A program made the translations under genes and the position numbers. From NCBI GenBank assembly GCA_015068925.1, contig SVJP01000003.1:1-48708 (forward strand): a DNA stretch of 48,708 nucleotides, read 5' to 3'. The notes beneath the pieces are model-generated. The model was not told where the DNA came from and did no database searches. It saw nothing but the letters and a program-made list of their open reading frames with translations. This DNA comes from Oscillospiraceae bacterium (GTDB lineage Bacteria; Bacillota; Clostridia; HGM11514). Shown in pieces: positions 1 through 9,557 of the stretch; position 1 is the stretch's first letter; each line of letters begins with the position of its first letter.

Positions 1-159
1 AAAAAATCATCCTTTCAAGTTTTCTTGGTTTATATATCCAATACTTGCCTGAAAGGATGTTTCTTATTCACTTTTACACAAAATTTTCGGCGGTCTCAAT
101 CAAAATCGCTGTTTGTGATGACTTGCATATATAAAATTTAACAAAAAATTCAATAAAGA

Positions 160-2550
160 TTACTTATATTTGTCTTTGTAGTAAGCAAGCATATCTTCCG
201 CTAAATATTCAAGAGCTAAACATGTAGCTGAAAGATATTTTTCATTCTGTTTTTGAACGGCATAATTGTTTGTTATTTTTGCAGCGAAAAACTCAGCCCA
301 TGCTTCCGAGTTTTGAGTTTTTTTAGCACTGCCACTTTCATCAAACCAGTACGAACTCATTGTGAAATTTTCTTTATTTCTTTTTCCTTTGGAATTGATG
401 GAGTAAACTTCCTTAATGCTGTTAACATTGATTGCGATTGATGCATACCATATTCTTGTTGTCCCACTAACATTTGAGCTTAATTCAAAATTTTCATAAG
501 TTTTAGTAGTGATCTCTTGACCATTTTTCAGGACAATAAGCAAATCTTTTGCATCTGTATTTGTTTTTACAGTCAAGTAAGCTGAATTATGCCCCCAACC
601 AGTATACACTTTATTATTTGTCATTCCACCATAAATATCACAAACCATTAAAGCATTTGCACCATTTCCAACAATTTCAGTTTTATCAAGCTCATCACTT
701 AACATTTTGCAAACACCGTAAGCTATTTCTCTTTTGTTATATTCCAAAATACCATCAAAAGTATCATCTAAACTAGAAGCTCCAATAATTGCTTTTGCAA
801 TTTCCTCTTGTTCTGTATATGATATATTTTTATTGTTTTGTTTTACGTATTTCTCCACGGTATTACGTACAACTTCAAGAACATCTGCATATATCCATTC
901 TTCTAACATTAAATCGTTCATTGTTGCACAGCTTGTGTTAAAATATAACAGAGCATTAACATCAATAGCATGACCTGTTTCGTGAAAGAAAACAGAGAAA
1001 TCCTTTGTCCAATTATTTGCCAAATGTACTTTGTCTCCGTTTATAGGATCAAATTCAAAGCCCATGATTGCATCAAATTGCGGACTATAATAACTTCCAC
1101 CGCTGCCTCCGTAAAAAGCATATTCATAATCTAAAAATGAGTATAAATATAAATCTCTGTATAATGTAGGAGCGGAATGTAATGTGTCAATAATTCTATC
1201 TTCATTGGTAATTAAATCTATTGATTGACTGAATTTTCTTTTTAGTGTATTGACAATAATTTCATTATTAATAGGGTTTTTTCCACTATTAACACATTGA
1301 TTTAAGGTTTTGAAATAGAGTTCTTGATTAATTTCAGTATCAAATTCTGCTTCTTTATATGAATTATACCCGCAAACACTACACGGATTTCCTGAACAAT
1401 TCTTTGTTGTTCCACTGCAATTTTTCACACAACTATGAGTACCATTGTTGTGATAATTGTTATCTCCGCTAATTTGTTCATATTTTGTTGTGGAGTAATA
1501 ATCATCATAATTAGTGTGTTGACAAACAGTTTCCTTCTTTACATAACCGCAGGATTTACATTTATCACCTGAAAAGCTATGTGCTTCTTTCTTGATTTCT
1601 CCTTTAACGTCTGTTTTTATGGTTTTACCGCAATCGTCACATTCTCTGTCATAATAATTTACAGCATTGTGATAATTGTTATCTCCGCTAATTTGTTCAT
1701 ATTTTGTTGTGGAGTAATAATCATCATAATTAGGATGCTGACAAACAGCTTCTTTCTTTACATAACCGCAGGATTTACATTTATCACCTGAAAAGCTATG
1801 TGCTTCTTTTTTTATGTCACCTTTGACATCAGATTTTATAGTTTTGTCACAATCCTCGCACACTCTTTCATAATAGCTGACTGCATTATGATAATTATTA
1901 TCATTACTTATCTGTTCGTATTTGGTATAGTCGTAATAGTCTTCATAATCGCTATGCGAGCAAGTTTTTTTGTAACCGCAAGCCTTACACTTGTCGCCTG
2001 AGAAATTATGCTTTTCTTTTTCAATGTTTCCTTTAACATTGGATTGGATTGTTTCATCACAATCCTCGCAAATTCTTTCATAATAATGAACAGCATTATG
2101 ATATGTATTGTCTCCGCTTATCTGTTCATATTTGCTGTAATCATAGTAATCTTCATAATCATCATGATCGCATTCTGCTGCCTTTGCTATAACTTCAATA
2201 GAATACTGAGATATTACATCATCGTGACTGCTCCCACAAGCACCAACCCAAATTTTATATCTATGACCGGGCTTGATATCATCCTCGTCACACTCATATT
2301 TTGTTTTAGTAAGTTTGTCATCCCACCAAATATCAGCAGCATAGCTACCATCATTTAAACTCTTGACTGCAAGGCGATAACGCTTTGCACCTGATACAGA
2401 GTTCCATTTGATGTAAAAATCATCTGCGGCATAAGTTTTTCCGTTTTTGTGAGAGGTGATAGTAGGTTCATTTGCCGCCATTACTGCCAGATTGAATACA
2501 GGCAAAAGCATTGCTATAACTAATAATAAACTTAAAATTATTCTTTTCAA
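160..2550 (-). CDS. Secreted protein with tandem Cys/His repeats and a zinc-metallopeptidase-like HExxH motif
   Basis: 796 aa ORF; N-terminal signal peptide (MKRIILSLLLVIAMLLPVFNLAVMAA); about 73-aa repeats with CxH...CxxC...H...CxxCGY; HETGH motif encoded at 970-984 (minus). Confidence 0.8.
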   Translation of the reverse strand: MKRIILSLLLVIAMLLPVFNLAVMAANEPTITSHKNGKTYAADDFYIKWNSVSGAKRYRLAVKSLNDGSYAADIWWDDKLTKTKYECDEDDIKPGHRYKIWVGACGSSHDDVISQYSIEVIAKAAECDHDDYEDYYDYSKYEQISGDNTYHNAVHYYERICEDCDETIQSNVKGNIEKEKHNFSGDKCKACGYKKTCSHSDYEDYYDYTKYEQISNDNNYHNAVSYYERVCEDCDKTIKSDVKGDIKKEAHSFSGDKCKSCGYVKKEAVCQHPNYDDYYSTTKYEQISGDNNYHNAVNYYDRECDDCGKTIKTDVKGEIKKEAHSFSGDKCKSCGYVKKETVCQHTNYDDYYSTTKYEQISGDNNYHNNGTHSCVKNCSGTTKNCSGNPCSVCGYNSYKEAEFDTEINQELYFKTLNQCVNSGKNPINNEIIVNTLKRKFSQSIDLITNEDRIIDTLHSAPTLYRDLYLYSFLDYEYAFYGGSGGSYYSPQFDAIMGFEFDPINGDKVHLANNWTKDFSVFFHETGHAIDVNALLYFNTSCATMNDLMLEEWIYADVLEVVRNTVEKYVKQNNKNISYTEQEEIAKAIIGASSLDDTFDGILEYNKREIAYGVCKMLSDELDKTEIVGNGANALMVCDIYGGMTNNKVYTGWGHNSAYLTVKTNTDAKDLLIVLKNGQEITTKTYENFELSSNVSGTTRIWYASIAINVNSIKEVYSINSKGKRNKENFTMSSYWFDESGSAKKTQNSEAWAEFFAAKITNNYAVQKQNEKYLSATCLALEYLAEDMLAYYKDKYK
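1374..2172 (-). repeat. Tandem ~219-nt (73-aa) intragenic repeats, four units, the last degenerate
   Basis: Units start near 2172, 1962, 1743 and 1524 (minus). The units starting at 1743 and 1524 are nearly identical at DNA level. Confidence 0.85.
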
Positions 2551-2778
2551 TTTTATTCAATTCCTTTCATAATTATAATTTCATTTAATTTGATGGTTTA
2601 TTGTATTCTATGCGCTGTTAAACATTTTGTAACCCCTTTCTCATGTTAATAAAATTACAATAAAATATCATCCAAATAAAGGAATGGTTTAAAATCAATA
2701 ACAGTATAACAATCATAAACATATCGCCATCTTTTTATCTTTTAAAAATAAAATATGAGCAATCAATAGCTCAAATTT

Positions 2779-2823
2779 ATTATAACACATATGTATTCAT
2801 TTGTCAACATATGTGTTCATTTT
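2779..2823. promoter_or_regulatory. Promoter toward the secreted-protein gene (minus: TTGACA-N17-TATAAT) overlapped by two near-identical direct repeats
   Basis: Minus-strand -35 = rc of tgtcaa at 2802-2807, -10 = rc of attata at 2779-2784. Repeats acacatatgtattcattt (2785-2802) and aacatatgtgttcatttt (2806-2823). Confidence 0.55.
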
Positions 2824-2864
2824 AACATGAAAAATAGCTTATACTATTCATGGGAGGTGAAATT

Positions 2865-3098
2865 ATGTACATTTCAACACTGGATTCTTTAAAAGTTGGA
2901 AAGACTGTGGTATATTTCAGAAAAAGAAAAGGAATTTCACAAGAAGTCCTAAGCGGATTAGCCGATATCGGAAGAAGTCATTTAAGTGCAATAGAACGAG
3001 GAGAACGCAAACCGACATTAGAAACCCTTTATCGAATTTGCAATGCCCTTGATATTAAAATGAGTACTTTTATTATTAAATTAGAAGAATTGCTATAA
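2865..3098 (+). CDS. XRE-family HTH transcriptional regulator
   Basis: HTH_3-type sequence VVYFRKRKGISQEVLSGLADIGRSHLSAIERGERKPTLETLYRICNAL; ATG at 2865 preceded by GGGAGGTG. Confidence 0.85.
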   Translation: MYISTLDSLKVGKTVVYFRKRKGISQEVLSGLADIGRSHLSAIERGERKPTLETLYRICNALDIKMSTFIIKLEELL

Positions 3099-3103
3099 TA
3101 AAA

Positions 3104-3138
3104 AAGTCATAACCACATAAAACCCATGGTTATGACTT
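3104..3138. terminator. Bidirectional hairpin terminator between convergent genes
   Basis: Perfect 12-bp inverted repeat aagtcataacca / tggttatgactt. Confidence 0.7.
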
Positions 3139-3142
3139 CTAT

Positions 3143-3919
3143 TTATCCTATTTCTTTTTCCAACTCTTCTATCAAATGCTCAATGGCATATTGGTCTGCT
3201 CTTTTGACAATCATATCTGCCACTTTTTTGACAGAATCAATGGCATTTCGGGGTGCCACGCCCATATCAGCATGCATTAAAAGGGGAATATCGTTTTCAT
3301 AATCACCAATTCCCACGGCAGTATGAATGGTTCCGAGATGCTCTTTTAAAAAATCCAATGCTTGTCCCTTTGTGGCAAGGGAAGAATTAAATTCCACTCC
3401 CACCGGCCAGGATTTTAAGATACTGCAATCGGCAAAAAAGGGACGTCTTTTCATTTGTTTTTGAAATGCATCTGCCACCGTTTTCTCTTCAAAGATACAA
3501 ACAATTTTTAACATCTTTTTGCATAACAGTTTGGCAGGAATGTTTGAGAAATCCTCAACAATCATACTTTCCTTTGTTTCGCTGAAAAACAACGCCATTC
3601 CTTTGATGATCTCTTTCATATCAGACAGTTCTGAAAGAAAGTCTTGCAAAGAAAAGGGAACCCGCACCTTCCGAAGCACTTGTTTTTGTTGATAATCATA
3701 AACCACCGCTCCGTTACAAAGGCAGGCGGGAGCATTTATCACGGAAAAAAATTCAGGATTACGAAGATATGCCACCGATCTTCCCGTTGCAAAGGTGAAT
3801 GTTCCACCGTTCTCAATAAAATACCGTACTGCTTCGCCATTTCTTTTCACGGTATCTTCTCCGCCCCGAAAGGTTCCGTCCAAATCGGAGCATATCAGAA
3901 ATCCATCAAATTTCCCCAT
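3143..3919 (-). CDS. HAD-superfamily (Cof-type) hydrolase
   Basis: DLDGTF motif I, GIGDYENDIPLL motif IV, Cof-like length. Confidence 0.85.
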   Translation of the reverse strand: MGKFDGFLICSDLDGTFRGGEDTVKRNGEAVRYFIENGGTFTFATGRSVAYLRNPEFFSVINAPACLCNGAVVYDYQQKQVLRKVRVPFSLQDFLSELSDMKEIIKGMALFFSETKESMIVEDFSNIPAKLLCKKMLKIVCIFEEKTVADAFQKQMKRRPFFADCSILKSWPVGVEFNSSLATKGQALDFLKEHLGTIHTAVGIGDYENDIPLLMHADMGVAPRNAIDSVKKVADMIVKRADQYAIEHLIEELEKEIG

Positions 3920-3934
3920 TTCTCTATCCTTTCT

Positions 3935-6109
3935 TTACAAGAAACTAATTTGTTCCTCTACACTGTCGCCTTTTCTCAAAAAACAACCTACTGCAGGAAT
4001 ATTTTTGGTTTTATAATACTGCAAATCCTTCAGCTTCAGACTTTCTGCAGGGCAAAGGTCGGTTAAGATACTGCCCTTTTTGGACAGTAATACAGACACA
4101 CCCTGAGAATCTCTGGTGCTTTTTTGGGAGACTGACGCTGTGTTAAACACCAAAATCTTACCCGTATCGCTCATTGCCGCCAAATCCATTTCTTCCGTAA
4201 AGTCAATCATTTTCACTAAAGGAGAGGCACCGGAATAGGCATTGGTCAACCGTTTCCGATTGGTTTTGGTTTCATAAGATTTCAACGGCACTCTTGCCAT
4301 TTTTCCTGATTGGAATGCAAACAACACAAAGCCGCTGTAATCCTCGGTCACTACCATATCAATAACCCGTTCACCATCCTCCATTTGCAGTAAATTAGGC
4401 AAAAATTCTCCCAAATTACTTGCTTTTCCGTCAGGCAAATCACTAATTTTGGATTTGTACACATTCTGGCGGTCAGTAAAGAACAAGATTTCTGCCCGAT
4501 TAAAGGTTTCGATCACACGGGTTACCTTATCATCCTCTTTCAGCTTTTGTTCTCCGCTGGTCCGCAGAGCAACCAAACTAATCTTTTTAAAGTAGCTTTC
4601 CTTTGTCAGGAATACCTTCAATGCATAATCATCAATCACTTCTTCCGGTTCAAACTCTTCTACATCGTCTTCGGTGATAAGCTCCGTTTTTCTTGGCTGA
4701 CCGTATTTTTTTGCAATCTCCGTCAGCTGATTGATAATCAATTCGTTGATTTTTTCCTGAGACCCTAAGGTTTCTTCCATATCTGCAATTTGCTTTTCCA
4801 AATCTTCTGTTTCATTGGTTCGCTTTAAAATATATTCACGGTTTAAGTTTCTCAGCTTGATTTCCGCAATATATTCTGCCTGAATCTGGTCAATGGAAAA
4901 GCCTTTCATCAAGTTAGGAACAACATCCCGTTCCGCTTCTGTATTACGGATAATGGCAATCGCTTTGTCAATATCAAGAAGCAACTCCCGCAAACCGTAC
5001 AGCAAATGAAGCTTTTCTTTCATTTTCTGGATGTCGTAATACAAACCACGCTTGATACAATCCACACGAAATGCGGTCCATTCCTCTAAAATTTCCCCGA
5101 TTCCGCATACTTTGGGTGTATTTCCAATTAAAATATTAAAGTTACAGGGGAAGCTGTCTTCCAAAGGAGTTAATTTATAAAGCTTAGTCATCAATGCATC
5201 TGCATCTGTTCCGCGTTTGACATCAATGGTAATTTTTAATCCCTTTAAATCTGTTTCGTCACGAATATCTGAAATTTCCTTGCACTTATTTTGTTTAACC
5301 AGCTCCGCAACCTTATCAATAATCGCTTCTAATGTGGTAGTATAAGGAATTTCTGTGATTTCAATACAATGATTTTTCTTATCATAATGATATTTTGCCC
5401 GTACTTTAAAGCTACCGCGACCTGTTTTATAAATTTTCTCCATTTCTTCCGGCTTGTAAATCAACAAGCCACCGGTAGAAAAGTCAGGTGCTTTCAGAGT
5501 TTTACTGATTTTATGCTTGGGATTTTTAATCAATGCAACGGTGGTTTTACAAACCTCTGCCAGATTAAAGCTGCAAATATTACTTGCCATTCCAACTGCA
5601 ATCCCCAAATTGGGATTGACGATAATATTGGGAAATGTGACAGGGAATAGGGTGGGTTCCTTCTTGGTTCCGTCGAAGTTATCCACAAAATCCACCGTAT
5701 CTTTATCAATATCCGAGAATAACTCTGCTGCGAATTTTTCTAATTTTGCTTCTGTATAACGAGGTGCAGCAAATGCCATATCACGGGAATACTGTTTCCC
5801 GAAATTTCCCTTAGAATCAATAAAGGGATGCAACAATGCTCCATTGTCACGGGTCAGACGAACCAAGGTCTGATAAATGGTCTGGTCACCGTGAGGATTT
5901 AATTGCATGGTCTGACCTACAATGTTCGAGGATTTTGTTCTGTCCCCATTGAGCAGCTTCATCAGATACATGGTGTACAACAATTTTCTGTGAGAAGGCT
6001 TAAATCCATCGATTTCCGGAATAGCACGGGAGATGATAACGCTCATGGCATAGGGCATATAGTTTTCTGTTAATGTTTTTGATATTTCTTGCTCTGTATA
6101 AAGATTCAT
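3935..6109 (-). CDS. Type IIA topoisomerase subunit A (ParC/GyrA-like, divergent)
   Basis: [28 protein letters not shown]; catalytic region AAPRYTEAKL; no GyrA-box (QRRGGKG-like) seen. Confidence 0.9.
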   Translation of the reverse strand: MNLYTEQEISKTLTENYMPYAMSVIISRAIPEIDGFKPSHRKLLYTMYLMKLLNGDRTKSSNIVGQTMQLNPHGDQTIYQTLVRLTRDNGALLHPFIDSKGNFGKQYSRDMAFAAPRYTEAKLEKFAAELFSDIDKDTVDFVDNFDGTKKEPTLFPVTFPNIIVNPNLGIAVGMASNICSFNLAEVCKTTVALIKNPKHKISKTLKAPDFSTGGLLIYKPEEMEKIYKTGRGSFKVRAKYHYDKKNHCIEITEIPYTTTLEAIIDKVAELVKQNKCKEISDIRDETDLKGLKITIDVKRGTDADALMTKLYKLTPLEDSFPCNFNILIGNTPKVCGIGEILEEWTAFRVDCIKRGLYYDIQKMKEKLHLLYGLRELLLDIDKAIAIIRNTEAERDVVPNLMKGFSIDQIQAEYIAEIKLRNLNREYILKRTNETEDLEKQIADMEETLGSQEKINELIINQLTEIAKKYGQPRKTELITEDDVEEFEPEEVIDDYALKVFLTKESYFKKISLVALRTSGEQKLKEDDKVTRVIETFNRAEILFFTDRQNVYKSKISDLPDGKASNLGEFLPNLLQMEDGERVIDMVVTEDYSGFVLFAFQSGKMARVPLKSYETKTNRKRLTNAYSGASPLVKMIDFTEEMDLAAMSDTGKILVFNTASVSQKSTRDSQGVSVLLSKKGSILTDLCPAESLKLKDLQYYKTKNIPAVGCFLRKGDSVEEQISFL

Positions 6110-6121
6110 TCTTCTCCCTCC

Positions 6122-8107
6122 TTAACTCACATCTGTATAATCAATGTATAAATATCCATCGCTTTCGATGAAATCCTTTCTGCCTTGCAGATTATCACCA
6201 AGCAATAAATCAAACATTTCCTTGGTCTTTTCTTCATCCTCTGGCATGACACGAATCAGCTTTCTGGTTTCAGGATTCATGGTGGTTTCCCACATCATTT
6301 CTGCGGAGTTTTCACCCAATCCTTTCGAACGCATAATCTTTATTTTTTCCCCTTCCAAACTTGCCACCATTTGATCTTTTTCTTTATCGGTGTAGGCAAA
6401 CAAACTACCTTTCTTTGTCTGAATTTCATACAGGGGAGACTCTGCAATAAATACATATCCCTGTTCAATCAAAGTAGGCATCAGGGTATAAAACATGGTC
6501 AGAATTAGGGTTCTGATTTGGTATCCGTCCACATCTGCATCAGTACAGATGATAATTTTTTGATACCGAAGGTTTTCCAACGAAAAACCGCTTAAATCTT
6601 TATTATGCTTAGATTTCAGTTCTACACCGCAACCCAAAACTTTAATCAAATCCACGATTACTTCACTTTTAAATATTTTTTCATAGCCCGCTTTCAAGCA
6701 ATTTAAAATCTTACCGCGAACGGGCATAATCGCCTGAAAATTCGCATCTCTGCCCATTTTAACAGAACCCAATGCAGAATCACCTTCCACGATATAAAGC
6801 TCGCGTAAGGATGCATCACGACTTCTGCAATCCACAAATTTTTGCACACGATTGGAAATATCAATGGTACCTGACAGCTTCTTTTTCAGATTCAATTTGG
6901 TTTTTTCTGCATTTTCACGGCTTCGCTTATTTACCAAAATCTGGTTGGAGATTTTCTCTGCATCTGTTTTATTTTCTATTAAATAGATTTCTAACTGGCT
7001 TTTGAGAAAGTCGGTCATGGCTTCCTGAATAAATTTGTTGGTAATGGATTTTTTGGTCTGATTTTCATAGCTGGTTTCCGTAGAAAAACTGCTACTCACA
7101 AAAAGCAAGCTATCTTCCACATCAACAAATGTAATTTTACTCTCATTTTTTGTATATTTATTATTCTGTCTTAAATACTGATCCAATACCGAAACAAAAG
7201 CACTTTTTGTTGCTTTTTCAACAGAACCGCCATGTTCTAACCAACTGGAGTTGTGATAATACTCAATAAAATTGTTCTCATTATTAAAACAAAAGGCAAC
7301 ATTGAGCATGACCTTATATTCCTGTTTATCCTCACGGTCACGCCCTTTTCGCTCCGCCTGATAAAAGACAGGGGCTGTCATTTCCTTATGATTGGACAAT
7401 TCTTTGACATATCCCAAAATTCCCTCGGGATAGCAAAATTCATAAGTTTCAAACTGGTTTCTTTCAACCTCATCCTTTAACACCAAGGTTAGACCTGCAT
7501 TGACAACCGCCTGTTTCTTCATGGTTGACAAATAATAATCCAAAGGAATATCAATATCGGTAAACACCTCTAAATCGGGCTTCCAATGAATCACAGATCC
7601 TGTATGACGGTGACGGAACTTTTCTTTTACCAATCCGTCAATATTTTCACCCTTCTCAAAATGCAATTGATATTTATGACCTTCTCTGCAAACGGTAACA
7701 TCCATATATTCAGAAGAATACTGAGTTGCACAGCTTCCTAACCCATTCAGCCCAAGGCTGAACTCATAACTGTCTGACTCGCCACGAGAATATTTTCCAC
7801 CGGCATAAAGTTCACAAAATACCAGTTCCCAGTTATATCGTTCTTCCTTTTCATTATAATCCAAGGGGATCCCCCGACCATAGTCTTCCACAGTAATCGA
7901 CTTATCCAAAAACCGCGTCACTTCAATTCGATCACCAAAACCTTCTCTTGCTTCGTCAATGGAGTTGGATAATATTTCAAAAAAGGAATGACAACAACCT
8001 TCGATTCCATCTGACCCAAAAATAACCCCGGGACGAAGTCGAACACGATCTGCACCTTTGAGCATTGTAATACTTTGTTCATTATATTCTTGCTTCTTTT
8101 TCGCCAC
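6122..8107 (-). CDS. Type IIA topoisomerase subunit B (ParE/GyrB-like, divergent)
   Basis: GHKL motifs (NSIDEA, EDYGRGIPL, GLNGLG) and TOPRIM motifs (EGDSALGSVKMGRD, CTDADVDGYQI). Confidence 0.9.
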   Translation of the reverse strand: MAKKKQEYNEQSITMLKGADRVRLRPGVIFGSDGIEGCCHSFFEILSNSIDEAREGFGDRIEVTRFLDKSITVEDYGRGIPLDYNEKEERYNWELVFCELYAGGKYSRGESDSYEFSLGLNGLGSCATQYSSEYMDVTVCREGHKYQLHFEKGENIDGLVKEKFRHRHTGSVIHWKPDLEVFTDIDIPLDYYLSTMKKQAVVNAGLTLVLKDEVERNQFETYEFCYPEGILGYVKELSNHKEMTAPVFYQAERKGRDREDKQEYKVMLNVAFCFNNENNFIEYYHNSSWLEHGGSVEKATKSAFVSVLDQYLRQNNKYTKNESKITFVDVEDSLLFVSSSFSTETSYENQTKKSITNKFIQEAMTDFLKSQLEIYLIENKTDAEKISNQILVNKRSRENAEKTKLNLKKKLSGTIDISNRVQKFVDCRSRDASLRELYIVEGDSALGSVKMGRDANFQAIMPVRGKILNCLKAGYEKIFKSEVIVDLIKVLGCGVELKSKHNKDLSGFSLENLRYQKIIICTDADVDGYQIRTLILTMFYTLMPTLIEQGYVFIAESPLYEIQTKKGSLFAYTDKEKDQMVASLEGEKIKIMRSKGLGENSAEMMWETTMNPETRKLIRVMPEDEEKTKEMFDLLLGDNLQGRKDFIESDGYLYIDYTDVS

Positions 8108-8148
8108 GTTTTCACCTCTATCTTTTTCTCTTTATTAAAACGGGAAAA

Positions 8149-8169
8149 GGAAACCTATTATAGGTTTCC
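8149..8169 (-). terminator. Hairpin terminator of the minus-strand par operon
   Basis: ggaaacctattataggtttcc followed on the minus strand by TTTTCCCGTTTT. Confidence 0.6.
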
Positions 8170-8178
8170 CAATTCATA

Positions 8179-8646
8179 TTAGGTTAAATCGCCTTTTATA
8201 ATGTTAAATTGATCCATTTCTTCCTCTGGAATTAATGTTTCATCAATTTTTTCGAGCAATGTTACGCAAGACTCTTTATCCTCTGCAACATATGCCTCTT
8301 TTAATTTTTGTAATAATTCATAATTTTCTTGAAAAGACGGATTTTCTTTTTGCAAAAAACTTACTTCTTCTTTTAAGGTTTCAATTTCTTCCTTTAAAAT
8401 TTTATTTTCTTCTTTTAATGCATCATTTTGTTCAGAAATATCTTTTGCTGTTTCCTTAATTCCTTTAGAATATTTTTTTGCTTCTGTCAATTGCTCGCTA
8501 ATTGCTGCATTTTCATTTTTCAATTTTTCCTGGCTCATTGAAGAAAACACAATCATTACCACAAGCAAAACAGCAAAAACTACAACATATAGCCAAAAAA
8601 ACTTATGCGCATTACTCTGCATTACTTTTGCTTTCTCTTCAGGCAA
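8179..8646 (-). CDS. Predicted membrane-anchored coiled-coil protein of unknown function
   Basis: One TM segment (FFWLYVVVFAVLLVVMIVF) then long Glu/Lys-rich coiled coil. Confidence 0.7.
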   Translation of the reverse strand: MPEEKAKVMQSNAHKFFWLYVVVFAVLLVVMIVFSSMSQEKLKNENAAISEQLTEAKKYSKGIKETAKDISEQNDALKEENKILKEEIETLKEEVSFLQKENPSFQENYELLQKLKEAYVAEDKESCVTLLEKIDETLIPEEEMDQFNIIKGDLT

Positions 8647-8667
8647 AAGGATTCCTCCTCTCTAAAA

Positions 8668-8683
8668 TGTTTCACGTGAAACA
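8668..8683. promoter_or_regulatory. parS site
   Basis: TGTTTCACGTGAAACA, exact match to the Spo0J/ParB parS palindrome. Confidence 0.92.
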
Positions 8684-8686
8684 TTT

Positions 8687-9547
8687 TTATCGTTTAATTA
8701 ATTCTATGACACGTTCTAATTCATCCATATCGTAGTATTCAATTTCTATTTTTCCTTTATTCTTTCCTGAAACAACCTTTACTTTTGTACCAAGATATGA
8801 CTGCAAATCAGTTTGAATTCCCTTCAATTGGGCTTTCAAATTTAAATCAACAGGAACTTTTTCTACTTCGGGTTGAGGTTGATCTAATTGAGCAATCAAT
8901 TTCTCAATCTGCCTTACACTTAAATCCTCGGCTATCACCTTTTGTGCTAAATCTGTTTGCAATTCAGGGTCATTAATTCCGGAAATTGCACGAGCATGTC
9001 CGCTGGAAATTTCACCGTATATGACCATATCTTGCACATTTTCCGGTAAATTCAACAATCTTAATGCATTTGCAACGGCAGGACGGCTTTTTCCAACCTT
9101 TTCAGCGACCTGTTGCTGAGTGAGGGAAAACTCGTCCATCAAGGTTTTATAGCCCCTGGCTTCTTCTATTCCATTTAAATCCTCACGTTGAAGATTTTCG
9201 ACCAATGCAATTTCTGCACTTTGTTCACGGGAATACGTTCTTACCACTGCAGGAACTGTAGGTAATCCTGCAAGCTTTGCAGCTCTCCATCTTCTTTCCC
9301 CTGCAATAATCCGATAAAATCCATCTGATTGCTCCGTTACAATCAAAGGTTGAATCACTCCATGGATTTTAATAGAATTGGCTAACAAATCTAACTTTTC
9401 CTGGTCAAAATCTTTTCTGGGTTGCTCAGGATCCGGTTCAATCTGAGTGATTTTAATTTCGGCAACACCGGATTTTTCTTCGTTTTCTATGGAAAAATCC
9501 TCAGAAATCAATGCACTGAGGCCTTTTCCTAAGCCTTTTTTTGCCAT
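8687..9547 (-). CDS. parB: Chromosome partitioning protein ParB/Spo0J
   Basis: ParB/Spo0J features (IAGERRWRAAKLAGL, ALVENLQREDLN); adjacent parA and parS. Confidence 0.95.
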   Translation of the reverse strand: MAKKGLGKGLSALISEDFSIENEEKSGVAEIKITQIEPDPEQPRKDFDQEKLDLLANSIKIHGVIQPLIVTEQSDGFYRIIAGERRWRAAKLAGLPTVPAVVRTYSREQSAEIALVENLQREDLNGIEEARGYKTLMDEFSLTQQQVAEKVGKSRPAVANALRLLNLPENVQDMVIYGEISSGHARAISGINDPELQTDLAQKVIAEDLSVRQIEKLIAQLDQPQPEVEKVPVDLNLKAQLKGIQTDLQSYLGTKVKVVSGKNKGKIEIEYYDMDELERVIELIKR

Positions 9548-9557
9548 AAAATCTCTC

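Noticed and set aside
2008-2358. Plus-strand ORFs (1579-2358) rich in Ile/Phe, membrane-protein-like
   Set aside because: Antisense shadows of the Asp/Tyr/Lys-rich repeats on the minus strand, and repetitive for the same reason.
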